Under the pieces are notes generated by a model. It was not told where the DNA came from, did no database searches, and saw only the letters and a program-made list of their open reading frames with translations. Below, one piece after another: positions 44,616 through 53,326 of a stretch of DNA of 64,000 nucleotides. Source of the stretch: Terrimonas sp. (GTDB lineage Bacteria > Bacteroidota > Bacteroidia > Chitinophagales > Chitinophagaceae); NCBI RefSeq assembly GCF_003075435.1, contig NZ_QCZJ01000002.1:237962-301961 (forward strand). Direction: 5' to 3'. The position numbers and the translations under genes are program-made. The stretch's first letter is position 1. Each line of letters starts with the position of its first letter.

Positions 44616-44715
44616 CTTTTCTACCGCCAATAATTGGCCGAAAATAAAACTGAAAATCAGAATTTTGGCAACAGAACAAGGCTAATTTGAAATTCTGAAT
44701 TTGAGATTTTACACA

Positions 44716-44723
44716 TATATTTG
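44716..44723 (+). promoter_or_regulatory. Putative Bacteroidota -7 promoter box upstream of pdhA
   Basis: TATATTTG matches the -7 consensus TAnnTTTG exactly and would start transcription a few bases upstream of the GTG at 44742. TTTG words at 44686-44689 and 44700-44703 are candidates for the -33 box, but neither has ideal spacing. Confidence 0.35.
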
Positions 44724-44741
44724 CCGCTCAAATTTTACCAC

Positions 44742-45752
44742 GTGAGTACAACAACCAAAGAATCTGTAAAATTTACCAAAGAAACTTATTTATACTGGTA
44801 CGAATTAATGCTTTTGCTGAGGAAGTTTGAAGAGAAAGCAGGTCAGTTATATGGAATGCAAAAGATTCGTGGATTTTGTCATTTGTACATTGGTCAGGAA
44901 GCATTGGCTGCCGGTTGTATGACAGCTACAAAACCTGATGATACTTTTATTACTGCATACCGCGACCACGGATTGGCAATTGCAAAAGGGATAACACCTA
45001 AAGCCTGTATGGCTGAATTGTATGGTAAGGCAACAGGATGTTCAAAAGGAAAGGGTGGAAGCATGCACTTTTTCGGAGTGAAGGAAAGATTTTTTGGGGG
45101 GCATGGTATTGTGGGTGCGCAGATAGGCACAGGAGCAGGTTTGGCTTTTGCAGAACAGTATAAAGGAACAGATAGCGTATCGCTTACCTTTTTTGGTGAT
45201 GGTGCTGCCCGCCAGGGTATGCTGCATGAAACATTTAACCTTGCTATGTTGTGGAAGCTGCCTGTAATTTTTATTTGTGAGAATAACAATTACGCGATGG
45301 GAACTTCTGTACAAAGAACTTCAAACGTAATTGATATTTATAAGCTGGCAGATGCATACGAGATGCCGGGCGACAGTGTTGACGGCATGAGCCCTGAAGC
45401 TGTGCATGAGGCTGTGGCGCGTGCTGTGAAAAGAGCAAGAGAAGGCGGTGGTCCTACTTTACTTGAAATTAAAACATACCGTTACAAAGGACACTCTATG
45501 AGTGATCCCCAGAAATACCGCACTAAAGAAGAAGTAGAAGAGTATAAGCAAAGAGATCCGATTGAGTATACAAGGGAGAAATTGGTGAACGATTTTAAAG
45601 TGCCTGAATCTGAAATAGAAGTCATCAACGATAGAGTAAAAGCCGAGGTGGATGAATCAGTGAAATTTGCAGAAGAAAGTCCCTGGCCAAGTGATGATGA
45701 GCTGTTGAAAGATGTTTACATCCAGCAGGATTATCCATTTATAGTAGATTAA
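44742..45752 (+). CDS. pdhA: Pyruvate dehydrogenase E1 component, alpha subunit
   Basis: TPP-dependent E1-alpha subunit of about 336 residues, starting at GTG 44742; an upstream TTG would add only seven unlikely residues. KIRGFCHLYIGQEALAAG and the TPP-binding GDGAARQGMLHETFNLAMLW ... CENNNYAMG (GDG-x-NN) are diagnostic, followed by phospho-loop-like YRYKGHSMSDPQKYR. No beta subunit or E2 gene is adjacent in this window; they must be elsewhere. It diverges from recF. Confidence 0.94.
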   Translation: MSTTTKESVKFTKETYLYWYELMLLLRKFEEKAGQLYGMQKIRGFCHLYIGQEALAAGCMTATKPDDTFITAYRDHGLAIAKGITPKACMAELYGKATGCSKGKGGSMHFFGVKERFFGGHGIVGAQIGTGAGLAFAEQYKGTDSVSLTFFGDGAARQGMLHETFNLAMLWKLPVIFICENNNYAMGTSVQRTSNVIDIYKLADAYEMPGDSVDGMSPEAVHEAVARAVKRAREGGGPTLLEIKTYRYKGHSMSDPQKYRTKEEVEEYKQRDPIEYTREKLVNDFKVPESEIEVINDRVKAEVDESVKFAEESPWPSDDELLKDVYIQQDYPFIVD

Positions 45753-45810
45753 TTAACTAACTAACGATTTCATTTTATAACCCTGACATAAACTACAGAA
45801 TAATAATACA

Positions 45811-46485
45811 ATGAGTGTTACAAAAAATCATGAGGCGGCAGTGCCGGAAAAGAATTCAACCCTGGGATTTTGGGAAAAGAACAACAAGAGCATACTGGTG
45901 GCATTAGGCGCTGTTATATTATTAACAGGCGGTTACTTTGTTTACAAGTACTGGTTTAAGATGCCGGAAAATCAAAAAGCGGTTGAAGCTATAGCAAAAG
46001 CCCAGCAATATTTTGCAACTGATTCACTTCAGAAGGCATTAAACGGAGATGGCCAGAGCGCAGGTTTTTTAAAAGTGATCAGCAAATACGGGAGCACACC
46101 TTCAGGAAATCTTGCTAAATTATATGCCGGTCAAACTTACCTTCAGCTCGGAGATTTTAATAATGCTGTAAAATATCTTAACGACTTTAATGCTAACGGT
46201 TCTGCACAAACGCAGGCATTTGTATACGGATTGTTAGGAGATGCTTATTCAGAACTGAAAAAGAATGATGAGGCTATTGACAATTATAAAAAAGCCGCTA
46301 CTACCTTTGATAAAAACGCGGCATTATCATCTGAATACCTTTATCGTGCTGCCAGCCTTTATGAAGTGATGGGTAAGAATAAAGAAGCTGTGGAATTATT
46401 TAAAGAGCTGAAAGATAAGTTTCCAAAAACTGAAAGAGGTTTTACTGCTGATAAATATCTTGGAAGATTGGGTGCCACTGAATAA
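45811..46485 (+). CDS. Membrane-anchored tetratricopeptide repeat protein (YfgM-like)
   Basis: A 224-residue protein. A single membrane helix is at about 30-47 (LVALGAVILLTGGYFVYK), and the rest is TPR helices facing the periplasm: LAKLYAGQTYLQLGDFNNAV, QAFVYGLLGDAYSELKKNDEA, SEYLYRAASLYEVMGKNKEA. E. coli YfgM has the same layout and assists periplasmic folding or Rcs control; that role here is inference. It is followed after 40 bases by ribH, so the two are probably co-transcribed. Confidence 0.85.
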   Translation: MSVTKNHEAAVPEKNSTLGFWEKNNKSILVALGAVILLTGGYFVYKYWFKMPENQKAVEAIAKAQQYFATDSLQKALNGDGQSAGFLKVISKYGSTPSGNLAKLYAGQTYLQLGDFNNAVKYLNDFNANGSAQTQAFVYGLLGDAYSELKKNDEAIDNYKKAATTFDKNAALSSEYLYRAASLYEVMGKNKEAVELFKELKDKFPKTERGFTADKYLGRLGATE

Positions 46486-46525
46486 TTAGCCAGGCGTATC
46501 TTCTAATATTTCAACAAAAATTCTG

Positions 46526-47026
46526 ATGGCTGATATTCAAAACAGCAATTTATATAATGTAGATGCAGGCATTCTCCCGGAGGATGCCTGTATTGTAATT
46601 GTTCGCACTGAATGGAATGCAGCAATTATTGACAAGCTGCAGGAGGGATGTATAAAAGTGCTGCAACAATATGGTGTAAAATCAAAAGTAGTAACAGTGC
46701 CCGGCGCTTTTGAAGTTCCGTTTGGCATAACAAGCTACTGGAATGCAAAGCAAAATGATTTAATAAAGCCTGCAGCATTTATTGCCCTGGCATGTGTTAT
46801 AAGAGGAGATACTCCACATTTTGATTATGTGTGCAAAGGTATTACCGATGGTGTTGTGCAATTAAACCTGACATTGCCTGTACCTACTATTTTTGGTGTG
46901 CTTACTGTAGAAAATGAAGAGCAGGCTAAAGAAAGAATCGGTGGCAGGCATGGGCATAAGGGTGAGGAAGCGGCTATTACGGCATTAAAAATGATTGGTC
47001 TTCAAAGATCATTTTCTCATATCTGA
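46526..47026 (+). CDS. ribH: 6,7-dimethyl-8-ribityllumazine synthase
   Basis: Riboflavin pathway enzyme, 166 residues. The conserved PGAFEVPFG (about 58-66), IALACVIRGDTPHFDYVC with the catalytic His, the IFGVLTVENEEQA strand and the C-terminal RHGHKGEEAAITALKM all fit RibH. It should form 60-mer or pentamer shells. No other rib gene and no FMN riboswitch were seen next to it. Confidence 0.95.
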   Translation: MADIQNSNLYNVDAGILPEDACIVIVRTEWNAAIIDKLQEGCIKVLQQYGVKSKVVTVPGAFEVPFGITSYWNAKQNDLIKPAAFIALACVIRGDTPHFDYVCKGITDGVVQLNLTLPVPTIFGVLTVENEEQAKERIGGRHGHKGEEAAITALKMIGLQRSFSHI

Positions 47027-47153
47027 TCTCATTCATCATATTTCAGGAGAATTAATGCAGCTGTTTTGATTAGAATTGTTACTTTTAACAATCCCGATCA
47101 TTCCTTAATTCCCATTGAAGTCCTTCAAATCTGAATCTTAATTTGAAATAACG

Positions 47154-47564
47154 ATGGCATACTGGCTTATTAAATCAGAACCCTCTACCTATAGTTGGGA
47201 TCAACTGGTAAAAGACAAACAAACTTTTTGGGATGGTGTAAGAAATTATGCAGCCCGGAATAACCTTAAGGCAATGAAGAAAGGAGATGAGTTATTCTTC
47301 TATCACAGCAATGAAGGAGTGGAGATTGTTGGGATTGCCAAATTAGCAAAAGAGTATTATCCTGATCCTACTACAGACGATGATACATGGGTGGTTGTGG
47401 ATGTAAAACCCGTGCGAAAGCTGAAAAATCCCGTTTCGCTTACACAGATAAAAGCAGATAAACGCCTGGCAAATATGGCGCTGGTGAGATTGGGCAGACT
47501 TTCCGTGCAGCCGGTTACGGAAAAAGAGTGGGAAATTGTACTTGAACTGGCAGGAGAAAAATAA
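47154..47564 (+). CDS. EVE domain-containing protein
   Basis: A 136-residue PUA-like EVE-domain protein: MAYWLIKSEPSTYSWDQL, DGVRNYAARNNLKAMKKGDELFFYHSNEG, and VVVDVKPVRKL are typical. The domain binds modified bases in RNA or DNA; the housekeeping YthB-like type is common and ligand cannot be told here. Stands alone. The following 25-130 bases hold repeat family B copy 3. Confidence 0.92.
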   Translation: MAYWLIKSEPSTYSWDQLVKDKQTFWDGVRNYAARNNLKAMKKGDELFFYHSNEGVEIVGIAKLAKEYYPDPTTDDDTWVVVDVKPVRKLKNPVSLTQIKADKRLANMALVRLGRLSVQPVTEKEWEIVLELAGEK

Positions 47565-47589
47565 AAGTATATCCTCTTTATAATTGCAT

Positions 47590-47698
47590 CGACCACAAAA
47601 GACACAAAGTGTTTACACAAAGAAACACAAAGAAGTTGTCGACCTGGTAAACGCTTAGTGGTCTTTGCGACATACTTTGAAGTCTTTGTGGTTAAACG
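47590..47698. repeat. Repeat family B copy 3 (cacaaag-type inverted repeat)
   Basis: ACCACAAAAGAC near 47590 is mirrored by GTCTTTGTGGT ending about 47691. The interior carries cacaaag words (acacaaagtg, acacaaagaa), like the copies at 24904-25010 and 42768-42862. A widespread intergenic repeat style; function unknown. Confidence 0.7.
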
Positions 47699-47849
47699 AT
47701 GAAGCTGCATCTGCATTTTTATTTCCCGCAATCGTTTGTTTATTTCTTTTCATCAAAATATAGCGCAGGGGCTTAATATTTGTGGAAATTTGAAATTAAC
47801 TTAGCACGCCATTACTAATAACTATCATTAATTAAATCCACATAACACC

Positions 47850-49760
47850 ATGAGTATGGTAGATTCTTTCGAGAAAATTCCCTGTCGTATATTCTCTGAT
47901 TACAAAGAGGGTTCAAAGTTTGCAGCAGAAGAAATAGCACAACTCATCAAACAAAAACAAGCAGAAGGCAAAAAAGCGGTGCTGGGCCTGGCAACAGGTT
48001 CTACTCCAAAAACATTATATGCTGAGTTGATAAGAATGCACAAGGAAGAAGGGCTCAGCTTTAAAAATGTTATCACTTTTAATCTTGACGAATACTACCC
48101 GATTGATAAAAATGCTATACAGAGTTATCACAGGTTCATGAAAGTGAATCTTTTTGATAAAATTGATATTGATCAGAATAATTGCCATATACCAAGCGGT
48201 GAATGGAAAAAAACCGAAGTAAAAACACATGCTGCCAGGTATGAGCAGATGATTGATGAAGCCGGCGGTATTGATCTGCAGGTATTGGGTATTGGCATCA
48301 ATGGTCATATTGGTTTTAATGAACCAGGCTCAAGCATATACTCAAAAACAAGGCTTGTAACCCTGGAAAATTCTACGCGACTCGCCAATTCTTATGAATT
48401 TGCCAACATCGCGCAGGTGCCCCGTCTTGCTATTACTGCCGGCATAAGCACTATTATGAAAGCAAAAAAAATTGTTTTGCTTGCTTGGGGGCAAATGAAG
48501 GCGCCTGTTGTGAAAGCTTCTATTGAGGATAATATTACAGAATCTATACCGGCATCAGTTTTACAAAATCATGATGATTGTATTTTTATATTAGATGAAA
48601 GCGCGGCGTCGGAGCTTACCCGTTTTAAATCTCCATGGCTTACCGGCGAGTCGGAGTGGACACCTAAAATGATACGCCGTGCTGTAATTAATACCGCATT
48701 GAAATTAAATAAACCGGTGCTCAGCCTTACCAACAGCGATTATATGGATAATGGTATTGGCGACTTACTGGTTGAACATGGCGATTCGTATGATATAAAT
48801 CTCAAGGTATATTATATGCTTCGCGATAGCATAACCGGTTGGCCCGGCGGCAAACCCAGCCCCGTACAAATATCCAGCCAGCCAGAAAGATCAATGCCTT
48901 TTCCAAAGCGTGTAATTATTTTTTCTCCCCATCCTGATGATGATATTATTTCAATGGGTGGGACCTTCCAGCGTTTACACGACCAGGGGCATGAAGTGCA
49001 TGTTGCTTATCAAACTTCCGGAAATATTGCGGTAACCGATGAATTTGTAACCCGTTTCCTGGATTTTGCTGTAGGCTTTGAAGAAATGTTTGGATTAGAC
49101 AGCACAAAATCTCACCAGATATCTGATGAAGCCCGTTCTTATTTTGCGCAGAAAAAATCAAGACAATCTGATACCGCGGAAATAAGAAGTATAAAGGGAT
49201 TGATACGCCGCTGCGAAGCCAAGGCAACCTGCCGCTATGTAGGACTTACGGATGACAGGGCTCATTTCCAGAACCTTCCTTTTTATGAAACAGGAACTAT
49301 TGAAAAAAAGCCGATGGGAGAGGAGGATGTGAAACTTACAATGGCTTTGCTGCGCGAAATAAAACCGCAACAGGTATATTGTGCCGGCGATCTTGCCGAC
49401 CCGCACGGAACACATAAAGTTTGTCTTGAAATTGTATTTGAATCATTAAAACGAATAAAAGCCGAAGGGGATGAATGGGTGAAAGATTGCTGGGTTTGGT
49501 TGTATAAAGGTGCATGGCAGGAGTGGGATATTACAGAAATTGAAATGGCTATACCAATGAGCCCTGAGCAGGTACTGAAAAAACGCTTCGGTATATTTAT
49601 TCACCAGTCACAAAAAGATTCTGTTCCGTTCCAGGGAACAGATTCCCGTGAATTTTGGCAAAGAGCGGAAGAACGTAATGCAAATACTGCAGAGTTGTAT
49701 GCAAAACTTGGTCTTACACAATATGCCGCAATGGAAGCATTTGTGAGATGGCATTATTAA
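47850..49760 (+). CDS. nagB: Glucosamine-6-phosphate deaminase fused to LmbE/PIG-L deacetylase domain
   Basis: A 636-residue two-domain protein. The N-terminal half (to about 270) is NagB: LGLATGSTPKTLYAELIRM, the catalytic NLDEYYPID and GIGINGHIGFNEPGS. The C-terminal half starts near 350 as a PIG-L/LmbE domain (VIIFSPHPDDDIISMGGTFQRL, with the zinc AHPDD-type motif as SPHPDDD; a later PHGTHKVC). Fused forms are known in Bacteroidota; the second domain's deacetylase substrate is unproven. It links GlcN6P catabolism with an N-acetyl-sugar deacetylase-like activity, matching the cell-wall or chitin theme. Confidence 0.92.
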   Translation: MSMVDSFEKIPCRIFSDYKEGSKFAAEEIAQLIKQKQAEGKKAVLGLATGSTPKTLYAELIRMHKEEGLSFKNVITFNLDEYYPIDKNAIQSYHRFMKVNLFDKIDIDQNNCHIPSGEWKKTEVKTHAARYEQMIDEAGGIDLQVLGIGINGHIGFNEPGSSIYSKTRLVTLENSTRLANSYEFANIAQVPRLAITAGISTIMKAKKIVLLAWGQMKAPVVKASIEDNITESIPASVLQNHDDCIFILDESAASELTRFKSPWLTGESEWTPKMIRRAVINTALKLNKPVLSLTNSDYMDNGIGDLLVEHGDSYDINLKVYYMLRDSITGWPGGKPSPVQISSQPERSMPFPKRVIIFSPHPDDDIISMGGTFQRLHDQGHEVHVAYQTSGNIAVTDEFVTRFLDFAVGFEEMFGLDSTKSHQISDEARSYFAQKKSRQSDTAEIRSIKGLIRRCEAKATCRYVGLTDDRAHFQNLPFYETGTIEKKPMGEEDVKLTMALLREIKPQQVYCAGDLADPHGTHKVCLEIVFESLKRIKAEGDEWVKDCWVWLYKGAWQEWDITEIEMAIPMSPEQVLKKRFGIFIHQSQKDSVPFQGTDSREFWQRAEERNANTAELYAKLGLTQYAAMEAFVRWHY

Positions 49761-49790
49761 TGCTGAAGTTAAATCTTCAGCATTTTCTTT
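49761..49790 (+). terminator. Intrinsic terminator after nagB
   Basis: TGCTGAAG pairs perfectly with CTTCAGCA across TTAAAT, followed by TTTTCTTTT. It begins right after the stop codon. Confidence 0.85.
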
Positions 49791-49831
49791 TGGCATTAAA
49801 GGTGTACAATCTTATCTTTGCCGCCCCAATT

Positions 49832-49860
49832 GAGCATCTGACTACAGATCAGAAGGCTTT
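49832..49860 (+). pseudogene. Decayed partial copy of tRNA-Arg (anticodon arm only)
   Basis: GAGCATCTGACTACAGATCAGAAGG at 49832-49856 is nearly identical to 49909-49933 of the intact tRNA; one base in the anticodon loop differs. The acceptor and D arms are missing or shrunken (ccgcccc...a precedes it) and no T-arm follows, so it cannot be a working tRNA. It sits 77 bases upstream of its intact match. Confidence 0.7.
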
Positions 49861-49886
49861 ACCGGGAAAAGTTTTTGAATAGTAAC

Positions 49887-49960
49887 GGCCCCGTAGCTCA
49901 ACTGAATAGAGCATCTGACTACGGATCAGAAGGTTTCAGGTTTGAATCCTGACGGGGTCA
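49887..49960 (+). tRNA. tRNA-Arg (anticodon ACG)
   Basis: A 74-base cloverleaf: acceptor GGCCCCG/CGGGGTC with a G-T wobble, D-stem GCTC/GAGC, anticodon stem TCTGA/TCAGA enclosing CTACGGA with anticodon ACG, 5-base variable region AGGTT, and T-stem TCAGG/CCTGA with loop TTTGAAT. The discriminator is A; CCA is not encoded. The terminator follows 13 bases later. Confidence 0.95.
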
Positions 49961-49972
49961 CACAGGCTTGAT

Positions 49973-50008
49973 AAGGGTCTCATTTCAGTGAGGCCCTTTT
50001 TATTTTTT
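49973..50008 (+). terminator. Intrinsic terminator after tRNA-Arg
   Basis: AAGGGTCTCA pairs with TGAGGCCCTT (one wobble) around TTTCAG, followed by a T tract. The next 240 bases up to 50248 show no gene. Confidence 0.85.
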
Positions 50009-50248
50009 AGTCATTTTACATACAATTTACATACTTCTATCCAGGTGTTGAGCTCAACTTATTTTTGCAAACAATATTTTATATTAAATAAATTTGGTAA
50101 GTTTAATTTTGTATAAATGATATAGTATAATCATTATTTAAAAATAGTTACTCCGTCTTTTAAAGAATGTAGAGGTTGGGAATGATTAATTCATTTACCA
50201 AAGCCATGGTGGATATGTCTATTGCCACTTATTAAAACCCTTGGTTGT

Positions 50249-51724
50249 ATGCCCCTTAGAAAGATTTTAAATAAAAAATTATTTTTTATAAATCTTATTC
50301 TATGCCCATTCATTTGTCTGGCACAAAACCTCATACAAAATCATAGTTGTGATAGTCCTTTGGAAAATGGTAAAATTCCTTATTGGGAGGAAGTTAACGG
50401 CTTAAAGTGGGGAAAGAGGTTTACAGATCCGCTTCCATTTGCAGGTGATGCGTATTTTTTTGCGGGTGCTGTAAGTAACGCCAGGTTAAAGCAGGAAATA
50501 GATATATCTGGTTTTAAATGTCTAATTGATTTGGGTGTTCAATATTTTGAGTTTATCGGCTATGTAAGAGCTTATGAACAATCACCATCCGATGCCAGTA
50601 ATATTGAAATTCAATTTTTTACCCAGTCAAATACATTATTGTCTTCTTTTAATTTTGGACCTTATAATCAAACAATAACATGGAAAAAGATAGACTCAGT
50701 ATTGCATGTGCCGGTTAACTCAAGGAAAGTTGTAATTATGCTTAATAGCATTAGGTACAATGGCTCAAATAATGATGGTTATTATGATGAGCTATCATTA
50801 ATTCCACTTCCAGTTGACAATAACATCAACAAAATTCATATTGACACTTCCATTTGTGAGGAGCAAAATTATTTAGGATACAGTTCAAGCGGAATTTTCA
50901 TTGATACTCTTATTTCATCTAATGGTTGCGATAGTATCAGAACGTTAAATCTTACTGTAAAACATAAATCGAGTTCAACAGTCAATCAAATCATCTGTGA
51001 AGGGGAAAGTTACTTAGGGTATAGTACAAGCGGTTCATTTATTAATACTTTTGTTTCCAATAATGGATGCGATAGCATCATGACTTTAAATCTTATCGTT
51101 AAACCGAGATCATACTCAACCATCAATGAAGAGATTTGTGAAGGGCAATCTTTTTTAGGGTACAGCTCAGGCGGAGCTTTTACAGATACCCTTATCGCAA
51201 CTAATGGTTGTGATAGTATTCGAACCTTAATTCTATCAGTAAACAAAAAACCGGTGCCTGATTTGGGCTTTGATAAGGAGTTATGTGCCGGCGATAGCTT
51301 AGTGTTGTTACCCGGTGTTTTCAACTCATACCTGTGGCAGGACAATTCAACCTTAAATCATTTTGTTGTTAAACAACCGGGTCTATATTCGGTTGAGGTA
51401 AGTAATATGTGCGGCTCAGTATCAGATGAGATAATAGTCGCAGAAAAACTGTGTAATGAAATTTTTCCAAACGCATTTTCACCAAATAATGATAAGAAAA
51501 ATGATTTTTTTAAAATTTTAAGGCCTTTCAATCTTGTAGAATATAAACTTCGTATTTATAATCGGTGGGGACAAAAGATGCTTGATACATCAAATCCTGA
51601 AGAAGGGTGGGATGGGAGTTATAATGGCATTCCGCAAAACGCCGGGATTTACGTTTACTATTGTGAGTATAAAAAGAATGGTGTTTATAAACAAATAAGA
51701 AACAATCTTATTCTTATGCGCTGA
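50249..51724 (+). CDS. T9SS type B secreted protein with three Cys-rich repeats and gliding C-terminal domain
   Basis: About 491 residues from the ATG at 50249; an upstream TTG would add nine residues. Signal peptide at about 12-30 (FFINLILCPFICLAQN). A beta-sandwich-like N-terminal half is followed by three 47-residue repeats, each beginning ICE and containing LGYS, then SNGCDSI or TNGCDSI with paired Cys. The end (from IFPNAFSPNNDKKNDFF, with YNRWGQKM and GWDGSYNG) is the CHU_C/gliding-associated type-IX sorting domain. So it is exported and attached at the surface. It follows the tRNA after about 290 bases. Confidence 0.9.
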   Translation: MPLRKILNKKLFFINLILCPFICLAQNLIQNHSCDSPLENGKIPYWEEVNGLKWGKRFTDPLPFAGDAYFFAGAVSNARLKQEIDISGFKCLIDLGVQYFEFIGYVRAYEQSPSDASNIEIQFFTQSNTLLSSFNFGPYNQTITWKKIDSVLHVPVNSRKVVIMLNSIRYNGSNNDGYYDELSLIPLPVDNNINKIHIDTSICEEQNYLGYSSSGIFIDTLISSNGCDSIRTLNLTVKHKSSSTVNQIICEGESYLGYSTSGSFINTFVSNNGCDSIMTLNLIVKPRSYSTINEEICEGQSFLGYSSGGAFTDTLIATNGCDSIRTLILSVNKKPVPDLGFDKELCAGDSLVLLPGVFNSYLWQDNSTLNHFVVKQPGLYSVEVSNMCGSVSDEIIVAEKLCNEIFPNAFSPNNDKKNDFFKILRPFNLVEYKLRIYNRWGQKMLDTSNPEEGWDGSYNGIPQNAGIYVYYCEYKKNGVYKQIRNNLILMR

Positions 51725-51740
51725 AATATACATTTTTCTT

Positions 51741-51930
51741 TCGCAGAGATTTGTAAGCGCTGGTTTTTAAAGAGCAACGGTTCTCCGAGTCTCTCCGCCG
51801 GACTATGTATGTTGGCAGAACTCTGCGATAGGCGGAGAATCAAGAGTTGCAGTAAAACTACTGCCTTATATAAAAGAAAGAAGTTAAACAAAAGAAAGAC
51901 GATGAGTATGCCTCGCTGATGAAGTTTTAC
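51741..51930. repeat. Dispersed repeat family C (copy 2) in gene-free stretch 51725-52084
   Basis: Matches 9766-9960: shared words include cgcagag, tttgtaa, ttaaagagc, gttctccg, ttggcag.actctgcg, aaaact.ctgcc and gatgagta. It lies between the T9SS gene and its terminator. From 51970 to 52084 nothing else is seen. Confidence 0.75.
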
Positions 51931-51943
51931 TGAAAGCTTTAAG

Positions 51944-51969
51944 CCTGGCAATTAGCCAGGTTTTATTTT
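51944..51969 (+). terminator. Intrinsic terminator between repeat C and the acylase gene
   Basis: CCTGGC pairs with GCCAGG across AATTA, followed by TTTTATTTT. It terminates transcripts from the T9SS gene after the intervening repeat copy. Confidence 0.75.
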
Positions 51970-52084
51970 AACGTCTAACCATTGCCTCTGTTTTCTGTTT
52001 TTCTGCTAAAAAGGATTTTTCCAACCCGCCTGCAAGTTTTAAATTAACTTTATCATTAATTTATTTAAACAAAAACCAACAAAT

Positions 52085-53128
52085 ATGAGAGTGCTGTTAA
52101 TCCTGTCAATGATGGTTATTGCTGTTTCTCCCTTTAGCAACATCCAGGCTTGTACGCGGGTTGTTTACAAAGGACCGGGAAACCTCATTATCACAGCAAG
52201 GTCAATGGATTGGAGAGACGAAATACCTGCCAACTTATGGGTATTGAAGCGCGGTACTGAAAGAAATGGATTGGTTGGTCCTAACTCGGTGAAATGGAAA
52301 TCCAAATACGGAAGTGTGGTAACCAGTAGTTGGGATATTGCTTCAGCCGATGGAATGAATGAAAAGGGGCTGGTAGGTAATATGCTCTGGCTGGCAGAAT
52401 CAGTATATCCAAAATTTGATCCCGCGAGTGGGAAAAAAGGCGTGGCTATTTCGTTATGGCTGCAATATGTGCTCGATAATTTTGCTTCTGTTGATGAAGC
52501 CGTGAAAGCACTTTCCAAAGAGGAATTTGTTATAGTATCTGATGTAATTCCCGGCTCAGATAAATTTACAACCCTGCATCTTTCTGTTTCAGACAATACC
52601 GGTGACAATGCCATCTTTGAATACATTAATGGAAAGCTGGTAGTACATCACAATCAATCTTATACTGTAATGACCAATTCCCCGGTATTTGAAGAGCAAC
52701 TCGCCATTAATCAGTACTGGAAAAATATTCCGGGTACTACCATGTTACCTGGCACCAACCGCGCCGCCGACCGCTTTGTACGGGCTTCTTACTATATTAA
52801 TGCAATTCCTGCTACGGATAATACACATGTGGCAGTGGCGAGCGTATTCAGTGTAATACGTAATTGTTCGGTTCCTTATGGCATATCTTCCAAAGAAGAG
52901 CCTAATATTTCTTCTACCAGGTGGAGAACTGTTGCCGATCAAAAAAATCTTGTTTATTATTTTGAGAATGTGCTTACGCCAAATGTTGTTTGGGTTGATC
53001 TTAAAAAGATTGATTTCTCCCCCGGTACTGATGCAAAAAAACTGGAGCTGGATAAAGGGCAAACTTATGCAGGAGAAAGCTCCGGAAAATTTATAAGTGT
53101 AAAACCATTTAGTTTTGTGGGGTTATAG
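52085..53128 (+). CDS. Linear amide C-N hydrolase (choloylglycine/penicillin V acylase family), exported
   Basis: A 347-residue Ntn-hydrolase. A signal peptide of about 22 residues ends in IQA, leaving Cys23 (ACTRVVY) as the N-terminal nucleophile; this is the expected catalytic Cys. Other marks: ITARSMDWRDE with Arg and Asp, and DGMNEKGLVGNMLWL. The family hydrolyses bile-salt, penicillin V or acyl-homoserine-lactone amides; specificity cannot be told. Signal cleavage exposing the Cys is a neat fit to a periplasmic enzyme. No related genes beside it. Confidence 0.9.
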   Translation: MRVLLILSMMVIAVSPFSNIQACTRVVYKGPGNLIITARSMDWRDEIPANLWVLKRGTERNGLVGPNSVKWKSKYGSVVTSSWDIASADGMNEKGLVGNMLWLAESVYPKFDPASGKKGVAISLWLQYVLDNFASVDEAVKALSKEEFVIVSDVIPGSDKFTTLHLSVSDNTGDNAIFEYINGKLVVHHNQSYTVMTNSPVFEEQLAINQYWKNIPGTTMLPGTNRAADRFVRASYYINAIPATDNTHVAVASVFSVIRNCSVPYGISSKEEPNISSTRWRTVADQKNLVYYFENVLTPNVVWVDLKKIDFSPGTDAKKLELDKGQTYAGESSGKFISVKPFSFVGL

Positions 53129-53326
53129 CTTTTCGCAGCCATAGCCTGTCTCACACGCCTTTCAGGCGCGAACCACGGCCGAGAAGAGGAAATATATGTA
53201 TGATATTTAAATATCGGATTCCCTTTAAAAAGTACCCCTGGTAGAATATACTCTTGAGGTAAATAATACAACTGCGCTCAATAGCGTTATCTATAGGCGT
53301 ATGATCAATATGTTCAAAATAACTAA

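Noticed and set aside
45753..47153. FMN or other riboswitch near ribH
   Set aside because: Gaps before ribH are 40 bases and show no conserved riboswitch core; other leaders are likewise plain.
49832..49860. Possible second tRNA
   Set aside because: Only an anticodon arm is present; no acceptor, D or T arm can be folded.
50849..51260. Regular repeats that might look like a CRISPR array
   Set aside because: The period is 141 bases, in frame, and encodes Cys-paired protein repeats; no short repeats with unique spacers.
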